Positions 8,152 through 17,724 of a stretch of DNA of 64,000 bases are shown here, piece after piece. Positions within the stretch are counted from its first letter, which is position 1; each line of letters opens with the position of its first letter. The stretch is taken from positions 1 through 64,000 of the forward strand of contig JBLWUQ010000002.1 in the NCBI GenBank assembly GCA_048268845.1, in the 5' to 3' direction. Origin of the DNA: Muriiphilus sp048268845 (GTDB lineage: Bacteria; Pseudomonadota; Alphaproteobacteria; Rhodobacterales; Rhodobacteraceae). The notes beneath the pieces were generated by a model. That model had not been told where the DNA came from and searched no databases. It was given only the letters and a program-made list of their open reading frames with translations. The position numbers were made by a program, and so were the translations under genes.

Positions 8152-10485
8152 ATGGAACACGATCATTCACACGCGACTTCCGCCATTCCGGAGGGGGCCA
8201 CGACTGCAACGGACCCGGTTTGCGGCATGACGGTCGCCATCGGCCCCGAAACACGTCACGCGGAGTTCGGGGGCAAGACCTTCCATTTCTGCTCCGAGAA
8301 TTGCCAGACCAGCTTCAAGGCCGATCCGTGGTTCTATGCCTCGGGTCGTGCCGCCGGGCGCAAGACGGTTGCCCCCGCCGACGCCCAATACACCTGCCCG
8401 ATGCATCCCGAGATCATCCGTGACGAGCCCGGAGCCTGCCCGATCTGCGGCATGGCGCTGGAACCGATGGTGCCCACGGACGAGCCCAGCGAGGAACTGA
8501 CCGATTTCACCCGCCGGATGTGGGTATCGTCGGCGGCGGCGGTGCCGCTCATCGTTCTGGCGATGGGTGAAATGGTCGGCCTGCCGGTGCGCGACTGGGT
8601 CGGGCATCAGACGGCCAGCTATCTGGAGTTTGTGCTGGCAACCCCGATCGTGCTCTGGGCGGCCTTACCGTTCTTCCAGCGCGGCTGGGACTCGCTGGTG
8701 AACCGCTCGCCCAACATGTGGACCCTCATCAGCCTCGGCGTGGCGGCGGCCTATCTCTATTCACTGGTCGCGACCTTCCTGCCCGGCGTGTTTCCGGACG
8801 CCTACCGGACAGGTGAAAGCGTCGGCAATTATTTCGAGGCGGCGGTGGTGATCGTGGCGCTGGTCTTTGTGGGGCAGGTGCTGGAACTGCGCGCCCGCGA
8901 GCGCACCGGCGACGCGATCCGCGCGCTGCTCGACCTCGCGCCCAAGACCGCCCGGCGCATCCTGCCCGATGGCACGGAATACGATGCACCACTGGAAAAC
9001 ATCATGGCGGGCGACCTGCTGCGGGTGCGCCCTGGCGACGCTGTGCCGGTGGACGGCACCGTGATCGAGGGGCGGTCTTCGCTGGACGAAAGCATGCTGA
9101 CTGGCGAGTCGATGCCGGTGGAAAAGGGTCCGGGCGATGCGGTGACCGGGGCCACGATCAACCATAACGGCAGCCTCGTGATCGAGGCCGGCAAGGTCGG
9201 CGCCGATACGGTGCTGGCGCAGATCGTGGCGATGGTGTCGAACGCGCGGCTGTCGCGCGCACCGATTCAGGGGCTGGCGGATCGGGTATCGGCAATCTTC
9301 GTCCCCACCGTTGTAGCCGTTTCGATCTTTGCCTTCATCGTGTGGATGATCTTCGGACCCGAACCGGCGCTGGTCTTTGCCATGGCCTCGGCGGTGTCGG
9401 TGCTGATCATCGCCTGCCCCTGCGCGCTTGGTCTTGCCACTCCGATTTCGATCACCACGGCAGCAGGGCGCGGCGCGCAGGCGGGCGTGCTGATCAAGGA
9501 TGCCGAGGCGCTGGAGCGCATGGCGGGCGTCGACACGCTGATCGTCGACAAGACCGGCACGCTGACCATGGGCAAGCCGAAGCTGACCGACACCGTCGTG
9601 CTGGGCGACATGTCCGAGGCCGACCTTCTGTCATTTGCCGCAGCGCTGGAGCGCGGCTCGGAACACCCGCTCGCCGAGGCGATTGTCGAGGGGGCAGAGG
9701 CGCAGGGTGCCCCGCGTCAGGAGGCGGAGGATTTTGAGGCCGTCACCGGCAAGGGCGTGCGCGGCAAGGTTGGCGGGCGCATGGTCGGGCTTGGCAATGC
9801 CGCGATGATGCAGGAGATGGGGCTGGACACGGCAGAGGCCGAAGCAGAGGCCGACACCCTGCGCGCGCTGGGCAAGACGGCGATGTTCGTGGCGGTTGAT
9901 TCAGCGCTTGTCGGCATCGTGGCGGTGGCCGACCCGATCAAGGACTCGACCGCGCAGGCGATCGACGAACTGCACGCGCAGGGGCTGCGCATCATCATGG
10001 CGACCGGCGACAACGAACGCACGGCGCAGGCGGTGGCAAGCAAACTCGGCATCGACGAGGTGCGCGCCGGTGTGTTGCCGCAGGACAAGAAGACGCTGAT
10101 CGACCAACTGCGCGCCGATGGCCACAAGATCGCCATGGCAGGTGACGGGGTGAATGACGCCCCCGCGCTGGCCGCCGCCGACGTTGGCATCGCGATGGGC
10201 ACCGGCGCGGATGTGGCGATGGAAAGCGCCGGCATCACCCTGCTGGGCGGCGACCTGATGGGCATCGTGCGGGCGCGCAAGCTGGCCCGTGCCACGTTGC
10301 GCAACATCAAGCAGAACCTGTTCTTCGCCTTCGCCTACAACACGCTGGGCGTGCCGATCGCGGCGGGGCTGCTTTACCCCGTCACCGGCCTTCTGCTGTC
10401 GCCGATGATCGCGGCGGCGGCGATGAGCCTGTCCTCGGTCTCGGTCATCACCAACGCATTGCGGCTGCGGCGCGTTGAGCTCTAG
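8152..10485 (+). CDS. copA: Copper-exporting P1B-type ATPase with N-terminal YHS and metal-binding domains
   Basis: This inner-membrane ATPase pumps Cu(I) out of the cytoplasm. The 777-residue protein starts with a His-rich tip and a YHS domain (about 20-60, TDPVCGMTV ... FCSENC). A heavy-metal-binding domain follows at about 79-105 (YTCPMHPEI ... CPICGMALEP); the usual HMA repeats are absent. Core motifs are intact: actuator TGES at 317-320, transmembrane CPC at 422-424, phosphorylated Asp D466 in DKTGTLT, the HP pair in SEHPLAEAI and the hinge GDGVND at 664-669. An AGAAGG-like ribosome-binding site precedes the ATG. It is followed 22 bases later by a CopZ-like gene and preceded by a CueR-type promoter, so a role in copper tolerance is well supported. 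Confidence 0.95.
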   Translation: MEHDHSHATSAIPEGATTATDPVCGMTVAIGPETRHAEFGGKTFHFCSENCQTSFKADPWFYASGRAAGRKTVAPADAQYTCPMHPEIIRDEPGACPICGMALEPMVPTDEPSEELTDFTRRMWVSSAAAVPLIVLAMGEMVGLPVRDWVGHQTASYLEFVLATPIVLWAALPFFQRGWDSLVNRSPNMWTLISLGVAAAYLYSLVATFLPGVFPDAYRTGESVGNYFEAAVVIVALVFVGQVLELRARERTGDAIRALLDLAPKTARRILPDGTEYDAPLENIMAGDLLRVRPGDAVPVDGTVIEGRSSLDESMLTGESMPVEKGPGDAVTGATINHNGSLVIEAGKVGADTVLAQIVAMVSNARLSRAPIQGLADRVSAIFVPTVVAVSIFAFIVWMIFGPEPALVFAMASAVSVLIIACPCALGLATPISITTAAGRGAQAGVLIKDAEALERMAGVDTLIVDKTGTLTMGKPKLTDTVVLGDMSEADLLSFAAALERGSEHPLAEAIVEGAEAQGAPRQEAEDFEAVTGKGVRGKVGGRMVGLGNAAMMQEMGLDTAEAEAEADTLRALGKTAMFVAVDSALVGIVAVADPIKDSTAQAIDELHAQGLRIIMATGDNERTAQAVASKLGIDEVRAGVLPQDKKTLIDQLRADGHKIAMAGDGVNDAPALAAADVGIAMGTGADVAMESAGITLLGGDLMGIVRARKLARATLRNIKQNLFFAFAYNTLGVPIAAGLLYPVTGLLLSPMIAAAAMSLSSVSVITNALRLRRVEL

Positions 10486-10507
10486 CGAACCCGGAAAGGA
10501 GATGCGA

Positions 10508-10705
10508 ATGACGACCTTGCACATCCCCGACATGAGCTGCGGCCATCGCAAGGCGACGGTCGAAAAGACCATCCACGACCTCGATCCGGCGGCACGCATC
10601 GACTTTGACATGGCGGCGCGGCGGATTTCGGTAGAGAGCGGCACCGACGCGGCAAACCTGCAGGCGGCGCTGGCCGCGGCTGGCTATCCTGCCACGCCAG
10701 CCTGA
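10508..10705 (+). CDS. CopZ-like copper chaperone missing the second Cys of MxCxxC
   Basis: This small HMA-domain protein (65 residues) would normally carry Cu(I) to CopA. The fold pattern fits: MTTLHIPDMSCGH, a helix with KATVEKTI, then DFDMAARRISVES and an ALAAAGYPA end. The binding motif, however, reads M-S-C11-G-H-R14: the second Cys is replaced by Arg (CGC at 10547-10549, one base from TGC). With a single thiol it should bind copper poorly. It may instead be a damaged chaperone or a protein with an altered role. The ATG at 10508 is chosen over 10475 and 10502 because AGGAG ends six bases upstream. It is cotranscribed with copA and converges with the cytochrome c gene nine bases further on. 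Confidence 0.85.
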   Translation: MTTLHIPDMSCGHRKATVEKTIHDLDPAARIDFDMAARRISVESGTDAANLQAALAAAGYPATPA

Positions 10706-10714
10706 GGCTTTGGC

Positions 10715-11158
10715 CTATTCGACCTCTGTCCTGGTTCGCTCGTACTGGATGGCGCGTTCGCGTTCGGACCAGCTGGACTTGATGTAGGCGAGGATGTCTT
10801 CGACGCCCTCTTGGCTCAGGACATCCCCGAAGGCGGGCATGCCACTGTTGAACGCAACGCCCATCCGCGCCAGCGCCGCCTCGCCGCCCTGAGTGACGTA
10901 GGCGATCAGGTCGCTGTCGGAATGGTGCCATGTATGCCCCGTGGCGTCATGGGGCGGCGCCGGATAGACGCCGTCTGCACCGGGGCTTTGCCAGTCGGGC
11001 TGCCCTTCGAGGTTTTTCCCGTGGCAGGCGGCGCAGTTTGCATCGTAAATGACGCGCCCGCGCGCCACCGCGGCATCGTCGCGCGCGAACATGTAGGCGG
11101 CGACCCTGATGGTTCCCACAAGGGCCGCCACCACGGAAATGAAGACGCCCGGCCTCAT
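10715..11158 (-). CDS. Membrane-anchored or secreted monohaem cytochrome c
   Basis: This 147-residue protein has an N-terminal hydrophobic segment (residues about 5-23, FISVVAALVGTIRVAAYMF) that acts as signal or anchor. A class I cytochrome c domain follows, with haem-attachment motif CAACH at 42-46 and a probable axial Met in NSGMPAFGDVL. It would sit on the periplasmic side and carry electrons. The start at 11158 has a GGAG upstream; an in-frame start at 11227 would only add an Arg/Pro-rich leader. Cytochromes of this type are often found beside copper-resistance genes. Here it converges with the CopZ-like gene, so coregulation is not shown. Partner enzymes are unknown. Confidence 0.82.
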   Translation of the reverse strand: MRPGVFISVVAALVGTIRVAAYMFARDDAAVARGRVIYDANCAACHGKNLEGQPDWQSPGADGVYPAPPHDATGHTWHHSDSDLIAYVTQGGEAALARMGVAFNSGMPAFGDVLSQEGVEDILAYIKSSWSERERAIQYERTRTEVE

Positions 11159-11524
11159 GCCCGTTCTCCGGGAGCCCTGCCGGGGTCTGGGTCGGGGTCG
11201 CGCCGCATCAGTTGATCCCGTTTCCACCTTGTTCCGTCCTATGTTGGTTTCGCGAGTTTCACTCCGATGCTAATAGACACTGCGGACCGGCAATGACGAG
11301 CCGGATGCGCGTGGGTTGTTGAGGCATGGGTTTACTTCAGCCTTTTGCTCCGGCCCGACTTTCCCTTCAGCTTCAGTGCGAGACCTTCGCCTTTGTCCAA
11401 TTTTCGTTGACGTCAGACACGCGATTTGATGTCGAGCTTGGGAGCAGCAAGCTTTGCGACTGACCAGCTTATTGCATAACATCTCTGAAGCGATCCTGGA
11501 CGGCCAGAACCCGAACAGGAGCCT
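11159..11524. other. About 365 bases without a recognised gene
   Basis: This separates the cytochrome gene from the IS5 relic. Short open frames exist but none has a recognisable motif, and no clear promoter or terminator was seen. Confidence 0.5.
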
Positions 11525-12150
11525 CTAAGTGGTCGATTCAAAACGGGATGAAGGAGTTTCATCTGTTGCAAGGAGTCGGGTCACGCGCCGAATATGGGCG
11601 ATCAGCAGCCTAGCCTCGGCGCTCTCGATGGAATTCTCCCAATTCTTGGTCAAACGACGGCAGCGACCGAGCCATGCGAAGGTGCGCTCCACGACCCATC
11701 TGCGCGGCAGCACCTTCAAGCCCCTGACCGCACAAACCAGAGGCGACATCAAGAACTCACGCTCAGCGGCGACGTCTCGCAGTGACCGGATGCCCCGAAC
11801 AGCTGACTGGATTTTGTCGGAACGGCCGACCGGATGCATCGGATTGCGCAACCAAGTGGCGATTGATCTCGGTCAGCAAGCCCTCATCGCGCCAGCGGCA
11901 GAAACAGTTGCTCACGGTCGAGACCCGCGGAAAGTCCTTCAGCAGGAGCGACCATGCGCACTCGGCGGCTGCAAGATACTGGATCGCATTCCATACCTAG
12001 AGCAACTCCACCTTGCGCGGACGCCCAAGGCGGTTGCGACCGGAAAACAATGGGCGCACGATTTTCTATTCCGCATCGGTCAAATTGCATGGATAGCGCT
12101 TCGTCTTGCGCCAATCCTGCGCGCGGGTGAATTCGGTCCGGGCGATCGTG
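11525..12150 (-). pseudogene. Decayed IS5-family transposase with the catalytic core deleted
   Basis: The right part reads as the N-terminus of an IS5-family transposase (TRAQDWRKTKRYPCNLTDAE, then IVRPLFSGRNRLGRPRKVEL and FPRVSTVSNCFCRWRDEGLL). It is interrupted by in-frame TAG codons at 12066-12068 and 11997-11999. The left part is the C-terminus (KVLPRRWVVERTFAWLGRCR, then RLTKNWENSIESAEARLLIA) with the last DDE Glu in VERTF. The central segment that normally holds the first two catalytic Asp residues is missing, and the two halves are in different frames. The element cannot transpose. It marks the boundary between the copper module and the efflux gene. Confidence 0.85.
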
Positions 12151-12300
12151 ATCTCCGTTTTGTTTTGTAACCAAACAGAATCACAACCTGCTGAATTCGC
12201 TCAATCCATTTCCGGCCAGTCACTTGCCTCGACAAATTGAAATTAGCCAACGCGTAAGTTACACGTGCTCATTGATCTCGCACGCAGAAAGTCACGAGTT

Positions 12301-13755
12301 ATGGTTTCGTCGGGGACGGGAGCGAATACTTCCACAGAATCTGATGTCGATCCGACGACAGATCCGGTCCGGTGGCGCATCCTTCTCGTCCTTCTAGTCA
12401 CGATTTTCATGACGCTGATCGGCGTAAGCATCGTGAACGTGGCCTTGCCCTCGATCCGGCTGGGCCTTGGCGCGACGCAGTCTGATCTGCAATGGGTGCT
12501 ATCGGGCTATGCGCTTACCTTTGGCGTGGTTCTGGTGGCCGCCGGGCGGGCCGGAGACATCATGGGCCGAGGCGGTCTGTTCCTTATTGGCGTGGGCATC
12601 TTCACCGCCGCCTCGGTCGCAGCGGGGCTGGCGCCCAACGCCGAGTGGCTCAACGTCGCCCGTTTTGTGCAGGGGGTCGGCTCAGGGTTGCTCAACCCGC
12701 AGGGTCTGGGGATGATCCAGCACTATTTCAGAGGCGACGCACGCGGACGTGCCTTTGGGTATTTCGGTACGGCCGTCGGATTTTCGGTCGCCATCGGTCC
12801 GGTCCTTGGCGGTTTTCTGATTGAACTTGGCGGGCCAGAACTGGGCTGGAGGCTAACGTTTCTCGTGAATGTTCCGATCGGTATCGTTGCCATCATCCTG
12901 GGGCTGCTGTGGTTTCCGCGCCCCTTGATCGTACGCCTTCCTCGAAAGGGGAGTGGCCTGCGCTCGCTCGACCCGGTGGGCGCAGCTCTCTTGGGGTTGG
13001 CAGTCTTCGCCATGCTGTTCCCCTTTGTCGAGGGGGGCGGCGGCCCAGTCGTCTGGCTATGGCTACCCATCAGTTTCCTGCTGGTCTGGCTCTGGGTCAG
13101 ATGGGAGCAGCGCTATGTCCGTCTGGGTCTCAGCCCAATGGTTGATCTCAAGATATTCTCCACCCGCAGCTACACCAACGGCATCACGATCATGACACTC
13201 TATTTCATGGGGATAACCAGTGTCTGGGTGCTGGTTGCGCTCTATGTCCAGGAAGGCGACGGGAAAACGGCGCTGCAATCCGGGGCGTTCGGGATTCCTG
13301 CCGCCTTGCTTTCGGCCTATGCCGCCTATTGGGCTGGCAACAGGGTCGCGCGGCTTGGCCGCAAACTGGTCATCGGCGGTCTGGTTCTGGCGCTGTTCGG
13401 CCTCGGGCTGAGCATCCTTGTGGTGCTTCTGCACGAAGGGGGCCACCTGAGCATCTGGTGGCTCATGGCCTCGCTGTCGTTCGTCGGGCTGGCGCAGGGG
13501 GCGGTCATCAGCCCGAACCAAACCCTGACGCTCGCGGATGTGCCCCTGGATTATGCCGGCAGTTCGGGCGCCATCATGCAGACCGGCCAGCGTATCGGCA
13601 CGGCTGTCGGAATCGCGGTCATCACAGCGGCGGTATTCTCCACACTTGCGCTGGCATCCTGGCCGACTGCGATGGCTGTCGGATTCGGCCTGATCTCAAT
13701 TGTCGTTTTGCTTGCGCTTCTCGTTGCGGCCAAGGACCTGCGGGCGCGCGCGTAA
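12301..13755 (+). CDS. DHA2-family (EmrB/QacA-like) MFS drug/proton antiporter
   Basis: This 484-residue integral membrane protein has the 14-helix DHA2 pattern. TM1 is WRILLVLLVTIFMTLIGVSI with the following NVALPSI signature. The loop between TM2 and TM3 carries a variant motif A (AGRAGDIMGRGGLFLIGVG). GYFGTAVGFSVAIGPVLGG is the antiporter motif C. It should export toxic organic compounds using the proton gradient. A GTG at 12265 would add 12 residues; the ATG at 12301 is preferred but its ribosome-binding site is weak. No regulator or membrane-fusion partner is adjacent, so the substrate is open. It stands alone between an IS5 relic and the accessory block. Confidence 0.85.
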   Translation: MVSSGTGANTSTESDVDPTTDPVRWRILLVLLVTIFMTLIGVSIVNVALPSIRLGLGATQSDLQWVLSGYALTFGVVLVAAGRAGDIMGRGGLFLIGVGIFTAASVAAGLAPNAEWLNVARFVQGVGSGLLNPQGLGMIQHYFRGDARGRAFGYFGTAVGFSVAIGPVLGGFLIELGGPELGWRLTFLVNVPIGIVAIILGLLWFPRPLIVRLPRKGSGLRSLDPVGAALLGLAVFAMLFPFVEGGGGPVVWLWLPISFLLVWLWVRWEQRYVRLGLSPMVDLKIFSTRSYTNGITIMTLYFMGITSVWVLVALYVQEGDGKTALQSGAFGIPAALLSAYAAYWAGNRVARLGRKLVIGGLVLALFGLGLSILVVLLHEGGHLSIWWLMASLSFVGLAQGAVISPNQTLTLADVPLDYAGSSGAIMQTGQRIGTAVGIAVITAAVFSTLALASWPTAMAVGFGLISIVVLLALLVAAKDLRARA

Positions 13756-14100
13756 GTCAGAGCGAGCCCATCGCAGTTGGATATGCGCACCAGGCCCTGC
13801 GCGTGATCGTGGATGCAAATATACGGAAGACCCGAGCTGCCACGCGTGCGAGGGGCGCAAACCCGGCTGCACCCCCTGAACCTCACAATTCGAACCTGAA
13901 GTTGGGTCGCGTCCGGCCGCCGGGTGCCGAGGCGGCGGCGGGACACCTGACGAACGGGGACGAAAGCCCCGAGTTGATCAAGCCGGGTTGTTTCGTTTTC
14001 GAAGAGACCCTACCGATGATAACAAGAGTCACCTCAGCCACACGTCCGACTTTGACGTATTGGTCGGCTATGTTGGTGTTATCACCCAAGGGAGAGACGT
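13756..14100. other. About 345 bases without a recognised gene
   Basis: This noncoding-looking stretch follows the efflux gene. It presumably holds the promoter for the gene at 14101, but no clear -35/-10 pair or palindrome stands out. Confidence 0.45.
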
Positions 14101-14703
14101 ATGCCCATCCTGCTTGAGCACTTCAGCCTCGTCATACGCCGGGACAGCCTTGAAGCCTTGTTGCCGGGAGGATGGCCCCAGTTTCTCGCGGAGTATGGTG
14201 AACCGTACGAGAACTGGGTCGACGATGATCTCGTACGCTTCGGAGCGATGAATGGGCTGGACCTTGATGGGCATGTTGCTCATTGGCGGCAGCGCGGATT
14301 GGCTCTCGTCCGCGATCGTGACGGGCGACCAGACAGGGGCGACATGTTGCTGCATGCCGCGGTATCTGCAACCGGCGCAGTGGAATGCGATTGGCTGGAA
14401 ATCTCGGATGACGGCTTCGCACGGTTCGTCGGGGAAAAGCGCCGCCAGCGTCGCCCTCGCATCCACTCTTCATGGTCGGACGAACTGGTTGCCCTGACGC
14501 GCGACATGGTTGTGGACCTGCTCGCACAACCCAAGGACCGGCGCCCGCCCTTGATGCTCAAGAACTGGGACGAAAGGTTCGGCATCCTGTCTACCGACGA
14601 GAACGCGCGCAATGGGCTTCACGTGACGGATCTTGCCGATGGAACGCTTCAGTCCTTTCGGTTGACCGAAGACCTCCTGAATGCCGGCTGGGTTGTTGAC
14701 TGA
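14101..14703 (+). CDS. Unrecognised 200-residue soluble protein
   Basis: I do not recognise this family. The protein is soluble and acidic-to-mixed, with no signal peptide, membrane segment or Cys cluster. It opens MPILLEHFSLVIRRDSLEAL and contains an Arg-rich stretch FVGEKRRQRRPRIHSSW near the middle. A GGGAGAG ribosome-binding site lies just upstream of the ATG and the frame is intact with normal codon use, so it is very probably a real gene. It precedes a small Cys-rich protein and the AddB/AddA-like pair on the same strand. The gap before the next gene is 93 bases, so membership in one transcription unit is possible but not shown. Confidence 0.7.
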   Translation: MPILLEHFSLVIRRDSLEALLPGGWPQFLAEYGEPYENWVDDDLVRFGAMNGLDLDGHVAHWRQRGLALVRDRDGRPDRGDMLLHAAVSATGAVECDWLEISDDGFARFVGEKRRQRRPRIHSSWSDELVALTRDMVVDLLAQPKDRRPPLMLKNWDERFGILSTDENARNGLHVTDLADGTLQSFRLTEDLLNAGWVVD

Positions 14704-14796
14704 CCGGAAGTGCCTGCCCGATCTGCGTGCAGGCGGACCACTAAAGTACACTCTGGTTCAGCCGAAAGTGCCCAGCAAATCGAGGATCGTTTCGGA

Positions 14797-15012
14797 ATGA
14801 AATTCTGTAAGATTTGTTATGCCGAAAATGGGACACTGAATAGCGCCGTCGTTGAAAACCCGCATGCCGCCCGAACGAGGCATGAGTATTTGTGCCGAGC
14901 CTGCCATGAACGCGGGACATGGACCGCGGCCACATGCAGGACGTTTCGGGAATACGAGGAGCTTTCCAGTCTGGAGAGGATTGACACCTCAGGTTCAAGC
15001 ACGAATGCTTAA
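14797..15012 (+). CDS. Small CxxC-CxxC protein (putative zinc ribbon)
   Basis: This 71-residue protein starts MKFCKICYAENGTLNS. It carries two Cys pairs (CKIC and CRAC) about 33 residues apart, plus a His and a later Cys (WTAATCR), compatible with a structural zinc site. No family is recognised. The start at 14797 is chosen over an in-frame ATG at 14710 because the protein-like sequence begins here and a GAGG lies upstream. It ends 27 bases before the nuclease gene at 15040 on the same strand, which suggests cotranscription. A role as a DNA- or protein-binding accessory of the helicase-nuclease pair is inference only. Confidence 0.6.
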   Translation: MKFCKICYAENGTLNSAVVENPHAARTRHEYLCRACHERGTWTAATCRTFREYEELSSLERIDTSGSSTNA

Positions 15013-15039
15013 CTTGGGTAGTGTGGAGTTTTCTTTCCG

Positions 15040-17724
15040 GTGCATATACTTAGCCCAATCCATACTGCGCATCCCCTGACTGGCGCCCAACGCTTGGTGA
15101 CGATTGATCTGTTGCAGGAAGCGTATCTGGTACCCGTTGTGCCGCCCGCCGACATCGCACCACTCTTGCAGGCTTTGGCTGGCCCTTGGACGGAAAGCTA
15201 TGAGAACGCTTCGAGAGAAACAATCTCGGTGGTTTCGGCGGGGTTGCGCGAGCTGATGCTGGCGACGAGCTGGATTGACCCGGCTGAAATCGATCCCTCC
15301 AGGCTGGAACCCGGCTCGCGGTTGCAGCGTCATGTCATCGCCCTGCTGGATCTGTGGCAAGCCTTGGATGATGCATTGCCGGTCGATCTCCAGGTGATGC
15401 GCCACGTGATCCGGTCGGACGGGGCCGACACGCTCGAGCGATTGCCGATCATAGACACAGGCAAGGCGAAATTTGCGTCACGGGCAGAGGTTGAACTGCG
15501 GGCAGCACTTGTCCGCCACCAGGGTTGGGCCGGGGACAACGCCCGGGAATTGTGGCTGGAGCGGCAGAGGCGAATATACAAAGGTGCGCCCGCCGACTGT
15601 AGTTTGGGGCACGCGCAACGTGGCCTGTTGAATTCGGTCGATGCCCCAATGGCGCAGGACCGCTCGCTCTCGGTCTGGGGTGTGCGAGATCTTGCGGAAG
15701 AGGCTGAGCTGGCCGCGGCGATCAGCCAACGTCTGATCGACGGAGAGGTTGCGGTGTCCGACATCGCGGTCCTTGTTCCGGACGAGTCGGCCTACGCAGA
15801 ACATCTCGACAGGGCGTTTACCGTTGCCGGGGTGCCCTTGTCGGGTCTGCCGGCTTCAACCCCCCGGCGCGACATCGTTACTGAAACCCTCCTGTATTTC
15901 GTGCTGGCGTTGAATGTACCAGCGCCAGCCATGGTGCTCGCTAGTCTCTATGTCTCGCCGCTGATGCCATGGCCCGCTGCAACCGGGGCGCGTCTTGCCC
16001 GCGAGGTCATGAAGGGCCGCTTTGAGCCGGAATTTGCGAGGGCGTTCGAGGGAAGCGCGCAGCAGCTCTTCAGTGCTCTGCGAGACGATCGGGCGCGGGA
16101 TGCCGGGGCAATCACGACGCAGTTGGACCTGCTTGGACAATGTCTGACGGAAGATGCAGCCTACCGTGAAGAGGTTGCCAGCGTGCGGGCGCGGATTCCC
16201 GGTCTGAAAAGCCTCATCTCCACGCTGGATTGGCCCGATTGGGAAGGTCTGCTGGAGGACCTCAATCCGTCCGCACCGGTCGTGCAAGCGCCGGAGCGCT
16301 TCGTCGAGGGCGTAAGCGTGTTTGCGGAGGCGGCTTTGCCGTGGCGGCCCGCCAAACACCTGATCGTTCTGGGCGCGGTGGCAGGTCGGTATCCGCGTGC
16401 CTCCGCCGCGTCATCGCTGTTCCTCGACAGTGAACGCGCGGCCTTCGAGGAAGCTACCGGACTGCACTTGCCCGGACGCGCCGACCAGATCGCCGCCGGC
16501 CTAGAGCTCTTCCGGAGGCAGTTCTCTGTTCCCAGCGAGAGTTGCACGCTTCTGATCCCGAGGCGTGGCCTTGACGGCGCACGTCAGGCGACGTCAACGG
16601 CCCTCTCGTTGATCGCGCGCACGGTTCGGGACAGAACGAATACCGAAATTGTGGCGGTTGCAGATGCCGAGGCGCTGATCCGCGAAATCCGGACCCTGCC
16701 TGAGGAGGTTTGGCCCGGAGCTTCGCGTGAGGTTCTGCCAGTTGAAAGGAACCTCTCCCGGCAACTGCCTGACGATGGTCTGTTGCAGCTGGACCGCGAC
16801 CTTCTGATGGTCCGTCAAGATGCCGCAGGGCGGTCACGGCGCCAGTCGCCCAGCCGCCTGGAAAAACTTCTGGTCAGCCCTTTGGCCTGGACACTGTCGG
16901 AGTTTGGCGCCGAAGAAGTGCTCTGGTCACCCGAGAGTTTTGACCACATCATTTCTGGCATCCTGGCTCATGACGTGTTGGAGCACCTGTTTCCGAAAGA
17001 TTGCCCGTTGCCTGAAGATGCGGAGATCGAGAAAAAGGCGGCCGTTCTGTTGGAACAGGCAATCCGCCGAAACGCCCCCTTTCTCATCAGCCCGTCATGG
17101 AACGTCGAACGCCAGGGACTGGAGCGCGACATCGTGCGCGATGCGAGAAAATGGCGGGCGGCATTGGCTTCAATCGGCGCTCAGATACTCGACAATGAGA
17201 TCGATCTCATGGGGGACGCGCACGGGTTGAACCTGTTCGGGCGAGCCGATTGCCTGCTCCGACTGCCCGGCGGTCGCCTGCTGATCATTGATCACAAGAA
17301 AAGCGGCACCGCCAAGCGCCGCGAACGCATGCAGGCGGGCTGGGATCTCCAGCTCGGTCTCTACCGGGCCATGCTGTCGCGGCCGGATCTCAAAGAAGGT
17401 GTTCTGCGTGAAGTGTTGGAATCCGCACCCGAAATCGGCGTTGCCTATCATCTGATCAACGACAGCGGCATCTTGGTGAACGGCTTCGAGATCGCGGATG
17501 AAGGGTTCGAGGTGGTCGACAATGATATCTCGCAGTACGCCATCCCGGCTTTGCTCGAAAGGATCGCCGACGTCGGTCGTGGGACGGTTCGCCTCAACAC
17601 CGCCAACGACGCGGCCTTTTTCGAGAAAACCGCGAAACTCACGCCATACGCCCTGAATGAAAGCGCGCTTGTCACGGCCTTCCTGATCCCGGTTGAGGTC
17701 GAGGAGGTCGACGTCGATGACTAG
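15040..17724 (+). CDS. AddB/RexB-like protein with C-terminal PD-(D/E)XK nuclease
   Basis: This 894-residue protein resembles the nuclease partner of AddAB-type DNA-end-processing complexes. The middle holds helicase-like relics without a Walker A (VSDIAVLVPDESAYAEHLD; HLIVLGAVAGRYPR). The C-terminus is a PD-(D/E)XK nuclease: FGRADCLLRL with D737, then LLIIDHKKSG with D751 and K753, after an upstream helix GILAHDVLEHLF. The Cys quartet that holds an iron-sulfur cluster in classical AddB nuclease domains is not seen. It starts with GTG (GGAG 11 bases upstream; TAG in frame just before). It overlaps the helicase gene, whose ATG lies inside its last codons. Chromosomal addAB neighbours are absent, suggesting an accessory system rather than the housekeeping one. 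Confidence 0.75.
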   Translation: MHILSPIHTAHPLTGAQRLVTIDLLQEAYLVPVVPPADIAPLLQALAGPWTESYENASRETISVVSAGLRELMLATSWIDPAEIDPSRLEPGSRLQRHVIALLDLWQALDDALPVDLQVMRHVIRSDGADTLERLPIIDTGKAKFASRAEVELRAALVRHQGWAGDNARELWLERQRRIYKGAPADCSLGHAQRGLLNSVDAPMAQDRSLSVWGVRDLAEEAELAAAISQRLIDGEVAVSDIAVLVPDESAYAEHLDRAFTVAGVPLSGLPASTPRRDIVTETLLYFVLALNVPAPAMVLASLYVSPLMPWPAATGARLAREVMKGRFEPEFARAFEGSAQQLFSALRDDRARDAGAITTQLDLLGQCLTEDAAYREEVASVRARIPGLKSLISTLDWPDWEGLLEDLNPSAPVVQAPERFVEGVSVFAEAALPWRPAKHLIVLGAVAGRYPRASAASSLFLDSERAAFEEATGLHLPGRADQIAAGLELFRRQFSVPSESCTLLIPRRGLDGARQATSTALSLIARTVRDRTNTEIVAVADAEALIREIRTLPEEVWPGASREVLPVERNLSRQLPDDGLLQLDRDLLMVRQDAAGRSRRQSPSRLEKLLVSPLAWTLSEFGAEEVLWSPESFDHIISGILAHDVLEHLFPKDCPLPEDAEIEKKAAVLLEQAIRRNAPFLISPSWNVERQGLERDIVRDARKWRAALASIGAQILDNEIDLMGDAHGLNLFGRADCLLRLPGGRLLIIDHKKSGTAKRRERMQAGWDLQLGLYRAMLSRPDLKEGVLREVLESAPEIGVAYHLINDSGILVNGFEIADEGFEVVDNDISQYAIPALLERIADVGRGTVRLNTANDAAFFEKTAKLTPYALNESALVTAFLIPVEVEEVDVDD

